5,598 nucleotides of DNA from an uncultured Planctomycetaceae bacterium (GTDB lineage: Bacteria > Planctomycetota > Planctomycetia > Planctomycetales > Planctomycetaceae), in the NCBI GenBank assembly GCA_903823545.1, contig CAIJTL010001457.1:1-5598 (forward strand), read 5' to 3'. Shown in pieces: positions 1 to 5,598 of the stretch. How positions within the stretch are numbered: the stretch's first letter is position 1; every line of letters starts with the position of its first letter. A program made the translations under genes and the position numbers. Below the pieces are notes generated by a model that was not told the DNA's origin, made no database searches, and saw only the letters and a list, made by a program, of their open reading frames with translations.

Positions 1-563
1 GAGTGGCGTTCACCGATGGGGACAGAAAACGTCACGTCAAAGCGAACAACCTGAGGCACCTCAGGCATACCAATTTGCACTCGTTTGGTCACAAAGTGGT
101 TGGACAGAGTCGTGGTGTTTTTGGCGAGAAATTTCTCAGACAATTGCCCTGGCGCCAGCCAGAAGGCCATTTGCGTTGTTGTCTGGAGAGAGTCTTTCGT
201 TGCCAATGAATGAAGTAAGCGGCTGGTCGATTTTTGCCCTGCACCGTCATCTCGCGATCCTGCTTCCGTCGGGTTGTACGCTTCGGCCCAAAACTCAGAA
301 CCCGCATCGAAACTGCACGCGGATTGCAATTGCCGACCGTGATCAGTGCTGTCGATGAATTCTTTGCCATTCCAAGTCAGCGAATGAACGGCCCCTGCCA
401 AACGAGCCGTCGTCGTAATCACGATTTCTGAACCACCAGCCGGTTTACGAATCACCAAGTTTGCATTGGGAACTTTCGCAGGATCATCTCCGAAAAGAGG
501 TCCATAAGATTGCAAAAACAACGTGACAAGTAGGACAAAGATAAGGATCGTTCTCAATCGCAT
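1..563 (-). CDS. Secreted protein of unknown function, C-terminus cut off by window edge
   Basis: I translated this frame by hand: it opens with ATG at 563-561 and stays open for 187 codons to the left edge, so the C-terminus lies outside the window. The N-terminus is a clear signal peptide: MRLR, a hydrophobic core at about residues 5-17 (TILIFVLLVTLFL), then a likely cleavage site near LFG-DD (about residue 25). The mature part is beta-rich. It has a distinctive block at about 57-82 (GAVHSLTWNGKEFID, then DHGRQLQSA) and an NPTEAGSRDDG motif at about 98-107. The block recalls the first strands of galactose-mutarotase-like beta-sandwich proteins (G..v.sl.w.GkefI...d.GRqlq), but I cannot confirm that fold and no catalytic residues are identifiable. 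The product should be exported by Sec. The start has no clear Shine-Dalgarno sequence; it was chosen because it begins the signal peptide. It lies 163 bp downstream of the AsmA-like gene on the same strand. The gene is confident, its function is not. Confidence 0.85.
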   Translation of the reverse strand, partial: MRLRTILIFVLLVTLFLQSYGPLFGDDPAKVPNANLVIRKPAGGSEIVITTTARLAGAVHSLTWNGKEFIDSTDHGRQLQSACSFDAGSEFWAEAYNPTEAGSRDDGAGQKSTSRLLHSLATKDSLQTTTQMAFWLAPGQLSEKFLAKNTTTLSNHFVTKRVQIGMPEVPQVVRFDVTFSVPIGERH

Positions 564-726
564 AGCACTACCAATTTGGAAAAACTCGAACGGAATTGAA
601 CGCAGTCAATCATTGATGTTGGCATTAGCAATCAAAGGCGCGAATAGCGCAACGGCAGACAACGACATTGACACAATCGGCGATCCTATCTTGGAGCGAC
701 AGGTCTACGAGTAATGATTGCGTCAT

Positions 727-3700
727 CTATTGGCGAACCGGACCGCGTGGCAGATTCCCTTGTCGGATCTGGAATGAAGGCTGAGGCAGATTTCCACCGA
801 TCAGCGCTTTGAGAAATTCATTCAGCACAGGGACGGGAATGGTCTTTGTTTGCGGACGGTCGAGCTTTCCAGTGACTTCAATTCCCACCCAGCCGCGAGT
901 TGCTTCACCAAGAAGTTCATGGAGTAGCGGAATCGGGATTTGATTTCGCCCCAACTCCGAAAAAAACTTGAGATCGACTTCGCTATTGAATTTCACAGCT
1001 CCATAGCCGCTAAATTTCAGGGTCTTGCTGTCGAGGATGATCTGCTTGAAATCAAACAGCGCATCGTGAATCGTGAAGTCGAATAACGCGGAATCAAAAG
1101 TGCTGTCCTTCTGAGTCAAATTCAACTTGTCATACATTTCTAAAACGACGGGAACGCTCAATAACCGAGCTGGATTGACCAGAATAACTCCCTTGCCTCG
1201 AACGTTTTTCGTCGATGAACCGCGTCCGACAAGCTCGATGCGTCCGTTGATGACCCCGCTCAGGTCTCGCTGCTTCGGGGCGTGTAGCGCGGCAAACTTT
1301 TGCAGAGACATTTCGTTGAAGTTCATCTGAACTTGATACTTCGGTTCGTTCGTCAGAGTGGCCATGCCGTCGAGCGTCACAGTTCCGCCAAAGAGTTTGG
1401 CAACAAGTTTTTCACGCTGATCCAATGCGTTTGGCGGTCGCACTCGTTCAATGTCGGCAGCACCGAACATCAGCGTCCCCTTCTTCACTCGGAACGGGCC
1501 ACGAACGTCGCTCAAGACGTAATCAAGAATACGAGCCGAATCGAGATTCACCATGCCGGAGATTTCGGCGTTCTCCCCATCCCAAGTGCCTCTCGATCGA
1601 ACGACTCCTTTAAGATCCTTGAAATCGAGTCCCGTGCGGATTGTGCTGTTATTGAAATAGGTATCGATGTCCCAAGCGGCTGTGATCGGGTCCCCTTCTA
1701 CCCCTGTTCCCTTCAAGTCCATCACACCCTCTAAGCGGAATGCCTGAAACGGATCTAGGTTTGCAAAGAACTGCTGCAAGCCGGGCATCCCTGCGAGCGA
1801 CTTCAGGAACTCGACATTCGGAACGAGATTGTCGATCGTGAATTCATCAAAATGAGCGTGCCAATTTCCATTCTCCTCACAGCGCTGGTAGCCCTTTACG
1901 GCGGTTGAAAAGTCTCCATGTTTACCGGAGAACGACCCAACATTGAGGGTTTGCCGACCTTGATCATCGGGACCGAATGTAAAACTTCCTTTGACTTCGT
2001 CCAGTTGATACGGCAGTGATTTCAGTCTGATCGATCCGTTCGTCAGCTCCAGTCGAGGCACCCGAATATCAACCGGATGGCCCGTCATCAATGAAATGTC
2101 CGTTGTCACGTCGATGGTGCCATTGAGTGAGAATTCGCGCCAGAGTTGCTTCATTCTTTTCGGGAGGGCTCGAAACAGCGATTCGTCCAACGGAGCTTGT
2201 TCGGTGTTTATTCGGAGCACCAACTGACCAGGACCTTGCCCCTTCGTGAAGGAGCCATCTGCCGAGATCTGCGCTGTGCCGTGCTTCCCTTTCAGATCAG
2301 TAAATTTCCACGATGCCATCCCGAGAGCGGTGAGCCGACCGCTGATCCCCTCAACGCGATACGGAAATGAGTCCCACGCCATCGTGGCATTCTTGATGGT
2401 CCCATCAATTGTTGGCACAAGTGGCTGCTTGGGAGCCTTCGTCAATCGAACGATTCCACTCACTAAGCCAGTCACATTCATACGCCGAAACGTATTTTGC
2501 AGATCAGGCTTCAGAGCTCGAAGAAACGTCTCGTCGAACGGAAGATCGGCCACGTTGATATCGAGCGTGAGATTTGCATTTGGCCCCGGTTGCTCAACGA
2601 CGCCGCTCAGTGTGATCGGTCGTCCGCTCGCAAGACCGCTCGCCTCAATGATCAAGTTGCGACCCTCTTGTCGGATCGTGCCGTTCGCATGTTCGACGGG
2701 ATACGGGAACGCTTCGTGAATGATCGAGCAATCCTTCGCCGTTGCTAGCAAACCTTCAGGCCGCCATTTTCCATCTTCGTCATGCACGATAAAGCAGTGT
2801 AAATCAACATCCCCTTTGGGGTGATGATCGTCATACAGCCGCGCGAAACCAGCGGCTAATCGGCTTCGCAATCGAGCGTCGCAGATGAGGTTTGATAGGC
2901 TGACTTCAAACTTGCCGGGATATCCCACTTCTCGCCCCGATAACTTTCCATCAACGGAAACCTTCGTGGCACCGTTCTCAGCCGACAGCTTCCGAACTTC
3001 GATGTTGTCGTTATCGGCGTACAGCTCACCGCACAACTTTTCAAGTGGGAACGGCAGAACCGGGTTCGTGATTTGACCATCGGTAATATTCATCAAGACT
3101 CGAAACACAGGAGTCTGATTCGGCTCCGGTCGCAAGACTCGAAATCGCAAATTGCACGTCGCCTTCAAACCCAAGATCGAATCGGCTGATCCGAGTGGCC
3201 CGTTGTTGCCAACAGGCAGTGCGCCCCCAACGGCATTGCTTGTCTGACTGACGTTGTTTCCCGAAACGGTACCCCCATTAATTTTGGGTGGCGACAACGA
3301 ATACGGTGACGGGTTCTGCGGGTCTGCGGGCTTCGAGAGCAGTTCCCAAAGCTTTGCCTCACACTCTTCCAACTTCTTCCGCACTTCTGGAGCAAAGCTG
3401 GCAGCCACACCGACAAGCTCTTGCCCCGCATGAATCTCAGTAAATTCGCCGTCGATCAGACCGGTCTGTTGATCAATATGCCAACGCCCAGTCACTTTGA
3501 TGCCGCCGGTTTGTTCGCAACGAGATTGCGCCGTGATCAAGAACTGCCGCTTGCCAGACGGAACCAAGCTCACGTCGACATGCTCCAGCACCAACACACC
3601 TGCCGGAATGCCGAGTGCCTGCTCAACCCGCACTGTGACGGTCCCGTCCTCGATGACAAATTCTGGCAGAGCCCCCTTACCGGTATCCGGAGGCGGTAAC

Positions 3701-4092
3701 AGCGATTGCCAGTTCCAGCGTCCGTTTTGATCGCGGACGACTTCTAACTTCGGGCCTCGCAGTGTCACTTTCATGACTTCTAACTGCTGTCGATCGATCA
3801 ATGCATCACGATTGAGATGCACGATTGATTCTGGAAGGCTGACAATCGGACGATCTTGACCTGCGGGCTTGAGCGAGAAACTGGTCACCGAAATCTCATG
3901 GCCAAAGTCATAATTCAGCTGGTCGAATTCAATCACCGCATCCGGCAAAAAATCGTGCAGCTTGCTGATGACTTGTTGTTTAATCAGAGCGTCTCGCCCG
4001 CCCCAGATTTTCAACACGTACTCCCGTCCGATGACGGCAATGACCGCCACCAGTAACACCATCCACAACAGTGTTTTGACGAGAAACTTCAT
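727..4092 (-). CDS. Large AsmA/TamB-like inner-membrane-anchored envelope protein
   Basis: The product has 1121 residues. One N-terminal transmembrane segment (about 4-22, FLVKTLLWMVLLVAVIAVI) is followed by an AsmA-type N-terminal region at about 30-235. A short charged helix (about 235-252) leads into a Pro/Asn/Gly/Ser-rich linker (about 253-305). Four tandem beta-rich repeats of about 115 residues follow, starting near 346, 462, 576 and 693, each opening with (F/L)P(F/Y) and then a G five to seven residues later. The C-terminal part resembles AsmA C-terminal domains: FGGTVTLDG near 901-909, then INGRIELVGRG at 948-958 and RGKGVILV at 965-972. AsmA/TamB proteins are anchored in the inner membrane, reach across the periplasm, and are thought to carry phospholipid along a hydrophobic beta-groove. 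That role is inferred here. TAG stop at 729-727. The start keeps the transmembrane anchor intact; the next Met (11) would cut it. Only a weak GAGA precedes the ATG. AsmA of Escherichia coli is much shorter (about 617 aa); this size is nearer TamB. It has no cytochrome, enzyme or nucleotide-binding motif that I can see. Confidence 0.93.
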   Translation of the reverse strand: MKFLVKTLLWMVLLVAVIAVIGREYVLKIWGGRDALIKQQVISKLHDFLPDAVIEFDQLNYDFGHEISVTSFSLKPAGQDRPIVSLPESIVHLNRDALIDRQQLEVMKVTLRGPKLEVVRDQNGRWNWQSLLPPPDTGKGALPEFVIEDGTVTVRVEQALGIPAGVLVLEHVDVSLVPSGKRQFLITAQSRCEQTGGIKVTGRWHIDQQTGLIDGEFTEIHAGQELVGVAASFAPEVRKKLEECEAKLWELLSKPADPQNPSPYSLSPPKINGGTVSGNNVSQTSNAVGGALPVGNNGPLGSADSILGLKATCNLRFRVLRPEPNQTPVFRVLMNITDGQITNPVLPFPLEKLCGELYADNDNIEVRKLSAENGATKVSVDGKLSGREVGYPGKFEVSLSNLICDARLRSRLAAGFARLYDDHHPKGDVDLHCFIVHDEDGKWRPEGLLATAKDCSIIHEAFPYPVEHANGTIRQEGRNLIIEASGLASGRPITLSGVVEQPGPNANLTLDINVADLPFDETFLRALKPDLQNTFRRMNVTGLVSGIVRLTKAPKQPLVPTIDGTIKNATMAWDSFPYRVEGISGRLTALGMASWKFTDLKGKHGTAQISADGSFTKGQGPGQLVLRINTEQAPLDESLFRALPKRMKQLWREFSLNGTIDVTTDISLMTGHPVDIRVPRLELTNGSIRLKSLPYQLDEVKGSFTFGPDDQGRQTLNVGSFSGKHGDFSTAVKGYQRCEENGNWHAHFDEFTIDNLVPNVEFLKSLAGMPGLQQFFANLDPFQAFRLEGVMDLKGTGVEGDPITAAWDIDTYFNNSTIRTGLDFKDLKGVVRSRGTWDGENAEISGMVNLDSARILDYVLSDVRGPFRVKKGTLMFGAADIERVRPPNALDQREKLVAKLFGGTVTLDGMATLTNEPKYQVQMNFNEMSLQKFAALHAPKQRDLSGVINGRIELVGRGSSTKNVRGKGVILVNPARLLSVPVVLEMYDKLNLTQKDSTFDSALFDFTIHDALFDFKQIILDSKTLKFSGYGAVKFNSEVDLKFFSELGRNQIPIPLLHELLGEATRGWVGIEVTGKLDRPQTKTIPVPVLNEFLKALIGGNLPQPSFQIRQGNLPRGPVRQ

Positions 4093-4119
4093 CTGATCTC
4101 AATGCGAAATCCATTTGCC

Positions 4120-4140
4120 CCACTGAGCTTGCCTCAGTGG
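4120..4140. repeat. Perfect 8-bp-stem hairpin between glycosyltransferase and AsmA-like genes
   Basis: CCACTGAG at 4120-4127 and CTCAGTGG at 4133-4140 are exact reverse complements around a 5-nt loop (CTTGC on the plus strand, GCAAG on the minus strand). The hairpin sits in the 95-bp gap, 47 bp after the glycosyltransferase stop and 27 bp before the AsmA-like ATG. No T-tract follows it on either strand, so it is not a canonical intrinsic terminator. It could be a leader hairpin that attenuates or protects the downstream message, an operator-like palindrome, or a copy of a dispersed intergenic hairpin. From memory, planctomycete intergenic regions often hold CCACTG...CAGTGG hairpins, but I cannot check this here. 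Confidence 0.6.
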
Positions 4141-4187
4141 AAGCGGGCCTTTGCACTACGAACGACTTTACCTGGCGAGAGAACCTG

Positions 4188-5423
4188 TCATTTCTTCCGT
4201 TCCAACTTCTTCACACACCCCGCTGCCGCCAACACACATAACGGATACTCCGCTGGGAGCCGATACCTCAGCGATCCGACGAACAACGAATGAATCGCCG
4301 CGAAATACAAGATCGGTCCCAACGTCAGCATCCAAACCCACGGGCGATGTCGAGCGATCCAAAAACCTTGCGCGGCGAAAAACATCAACGGTAAAAAGAA
4401 CGCAGCCACCATCACTGCAGGACCAAGACCACCAAACTGAGCCGCGTTCGGCCACGGCTTCCAGTACCGCCAAAGCTTGACCAACGTCAGTTCGATCGCG
4501 CGACCGGGATTCTCTTTCGCGAACTGCCACGCTGCGCGGTTGTAATGCTGATCGACGTCCCATTCCGATTGCGATTCCATCAGCTTGTCGCGATCGAAGA
4601 ACTCCATGTTGCTGTCGCCGTTGGCTGCGGGACTCAGCCCATCGTACAAGCTCGCCCCCGACCACAGTGTCGTGAAGACCCAATGTCCGCAGACCGCATG
4701 ATTCCGCACGGCCCACGGCAGCAACGTGCCGTACAACGCCAGCAACATCACCGCCGCTTCGAACGCTCGCCGCGAACGTTGCTTCGAGACAACCACGGCC
4801 AACAGCGCGAGTCCCGGTCCCGCTAACAACCAACTTGGTCGCACATACGTGGCGAGCGCCACGCTGAAGCCGGTTGCCAACGCCCAAACCAACGTTCGGT
4901 TCGTTCCATTTGAAGTTGTGTCTGTTTCGCTCAACCACTTCGCGGCACACCAAACGCTCAACGTCAGTGTCATCGCAAACAAGGTCTCGCTCAACAACAG
5001 CACGCTGAACCCAACCATCACCGGCGAGATCGCCGTAAACGCACAGGCCAACAAGCTGACCTTCTCGTCGAATAGCCGACGCCCTAACAAATAGACTGCG
5101 CCACAAGCGGCCGTGCCAACGATTGCCAGCAAACATCTCGCAGCAAACGCGCTCTTGCCGAACAACATCAGCGACAGCGCGAGCACCACCGGAAAGCCGG
5201 GCATCCGATGAATACGACGCGGCGGTTCGTACAACGAAAACTCGTGGCCTGCGGCGATGTTTTGAGCGAGCTGCCAATAGCCTTCGGCATCGCCGGTAAT
5301 GAGACAGAGCTGCCCGTCCCCAACTCGCTGCTGCACGGCAAACGCCGCGATTAGCCGCAAGATCAACGCCAGCATCAAAACCAAAATTAGCCACGTTCGC
5401 CCTCGGGCCATGCCTTGCCCCAT
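4188..5423 (-). CDS. GT39/PMT_2-like (ArnT-type) integral membrane glycosyltransferase
   Basis: This 411-aa polytopic membrane protein has about nine or ten hydrophobic segments, the first at residues 11-29. It shows the GT-C pattern of the PMT/ArnT group. An acidic motif lies in the first external loop (GDAEGYWQLAQNIAAG, with D45 and E47), then RMPGFP at 73-78, SETLF at 145-149, PWAVRN at 236-241, and RYRLPAEYP at 386-394 in the last helical region. Family members move a sugar from a polyprenyl-phosphate carrier to a lipid or protein acceptor on the outer face of the inner membrane. D45/E47 are the likely catalytic-motif acids by analogy; donor and acceptor cannot be read from sequence. ArnT is about 550 aa, so the C-terminal periplasmic part here is short or absent, as in many environmental GT39 proteins. 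The TGA stop is at 4190-4188. Met5 (ATG at 5411-5409) is an alternative start: a G-rich stretch lies 7-10 nt before it, whereas AAGGGG abuts the first ATG. The gene is co-directional with the AsmA-like gene, with a 95-bp gap. Confidence 0.9.
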   Translation of the reverse strand: MGQGMARGRTWLILVLMLALILRLIAAFAVQQRVGDGQLCLITGDAEGYWQLAQNIAAGHEFSLYEPPRRIHRMPGFPVVLALSLMLFGKSAFAARCLLAIVGTAACGAVYLLGRRLFDEKVSLLACAFTAISPVMVGFSVLLLSETLFAMTLTLSVWCAAKWLSETDTTSNGTNRTLVWALATGFSVALATYVRPSWLLAGPGLALLAVVVSKQRSRRAFEAAVMLLALYGTLLPWAVRNHAVCGHWVFTTLWSGASLYDGLSPAANGDSNMEFFDRDKLMESQSEWDVDQHYNRAAWQFAKENPGRAIELTLVKLWRYWKPWPNAAQFGGLGPAVMVAAFFLPLMFFAAQGFWIARHRPWVWMLTLGPILYFAAIHSLFVGSLRYRLPAEYPLCVLAAAGCVKKLERKK

Positions 5424-5444
5424 CCCCTTAGAAAAAAGCGGCGG

Positions 5445-5473
5445 ATGCTACGGCTGCCCGGAAAACAGGACAA
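5445..5473 (-). promoter_or_regulatory. Weak sigma-70-like promoter candidate for the glycosyltransferase gene
   Basis: Read on the minus strand, TTGTCC (5473-5468, four of six matches to TTGACA) is followed after exactly 17 nt by TAGCAT (5450-5445, four of six matches to TATAAT). A transcript would start near 5438, giving a short leader of about 15 nt before the ATG at 5423. It lies in the only space between the inverted repeat and the gene, where a promoter would be expected. The match is weak and planctomycete promoter consensus is poorly known, so this is a candidate only. Confidence 0.22.
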
Positions 5474-5502
5474 GACGGGTTCTTCGATTGGCCAAGCTTG
5501 CA

Positions 5503-5598
5503 GGGTCAGGCACCGCAGAATTCAGAATTGGCGGGGTTGAGCGGCATTTATCCTCATCGAAAGGTTCCGCCAATTCTGAATTCTGCGGTGCCTGACCC
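5503..5598. repeat. Perfect 32-bp inverted repeat with 32-nt centre, REP/MITE-like palindromic element
   Basis: The left arm (5503-5534) starts GGGTCAGGCACCGCAG, and the right arm (5567-5598) ends CTGCGGTGCCTGACCC. The two 32-nt arms are exact reverse complements with no mismatch, around a 32-nt centre (5535-5566). Each arm holds a tandem CAGAATT-CAGAATT (plus-strand sense, left arm) containing a GAATTC site. The centre is bounded by GGTT direct repeats (5535-5538 and 5563-5566), which could extend the stem by four G-U pairs in plus-strand RNA. No T-tract follows the left arm, so leftward it is not a standard terminator. No gene is evident inside it. GGTGCCTGACCC-type ends are, from memory, recurrent in intergenic palindromes of diverse bacteria, some linked to REP-associated (Y1, RAYT) transposases; none is encoded here. 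The right arm ends at the window edge, so the element may continue. Confidence 0.8.

Noticed and set aside
50..65. Palindrome CCTGAGG-CA-CCTCAGG
   Set aside because: It lies inside the coding frame of the secreted protein, where it encodes the residues around PEVPQ, and has no T-tract; likely coincidental.
89..370. A 93-codon minus-strand open frame inside the left-edge gene
   Set aside because: It lies in a different frame from the signal-peptide-bearing partial gene, and has a basic, motif-free composition.
606..616. Short palindrome TCAAT-C-ATTGA upstream of the secreted-protein start
   Set aside because: Five-bp arms in a 163-bp gap are expected by chance, and no promoter elements are positioned around it.
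523..714. A 63-codon plus-strand open frame spanning the gap between the AsmA-like and secreted-protein genes
   Set aside because: It starts antisense to the signal peptide region, has no recognisable motif and no ribosome binding site; best treated as intergenic.
564..726. Search for a promoter or terminator between the AsmA-like and secreted-protein genes
   Set aside because: TTGACT and TTGATT hexamers occur on the minus strand but have no acceptable -10 element at 16-18 nt, and the only hairpin (GCGC arms of 4 bp) is too weak and lacks a T-tract.
4168..5394. A 408-codon open frame on the minus strand overlapping almost the whole glycosyltransferase gene in another frame
   Set aside because: Its translation is rich in Arg, Val, Ala and Ser without membrane segments or recognisable motifs, while the alternative frame has clear GT39 motifs and helices. 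It is a shadow produced by codon bias.
5299..5595. A 98-codon plus-strand open frame crossing the glycosyltransferase start and the inverted repeat
   Set aside because: It is antisense to the 5' end of a solid gene and its 3' half is palindromic repeat DNA; there is no coding signal.

Overview
The window looks like chromosomal sequence from a planctomycete (phylum Planctomycetota). This is inferred from protein style: a very large AsmA-like envelope protein, a short ArnT-like (GT39) membrane glycosyltransferase, and a secreted protein of a type I associate with planctomycetes. Start codons lack clear Shine-Dalgarno sequences, and GC content is moderate. No rRNA, tRNA, CRISPR or transposase gene is visible, and I cannot fix the genus.

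Layout. All three genes are on the minus strand, so transcription runs from high to low coordinates. The right edge (5503-5598) is a perfect 32-bp inverted repeat around a 32-nt centre, resembling a REP/MITE-type palindromic element and ending exactly at the window edge. About 80 bp further left starts a 411-aa GT39/PMT_2-like glycosyltransferase (5423 to 4188), with a weak promoter-like sequence just upstream. A 95-bp gap contains a perfect 8-bp-stem hairpin (4120-4140). Next is a 1121-aa AsmA/TamB-like protein (4092 to 727) with at least four tandem repeats of about 115 residues. A 163-bp gap, in which I see no convincing promoter or terminator, leads to a signal-peptide-bearing protein (563 to 1) that runs off the left edge. 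This last gene has no stop codon inside the window, so it is easily missed.

How the genes may work together. All three products are predicted to act at or beyond the inner membrane: a polyprenyl-sugar-dependent transferase, a putative lipid-conducting AsmA-type bridge, and a secreted protein with an unproven carbohydrate-related fold. The common orientation and modest gaps fit an envelope-biogenesis cluster, but the gaps are too long, and the hairpin too ambiguous, to assert an operon. I found no clear evidence of an undescribed multi-gene system. The items most worth a second look are the terminal inverted repeat and the tandem-repeat architecture of the AsmA-like protein.
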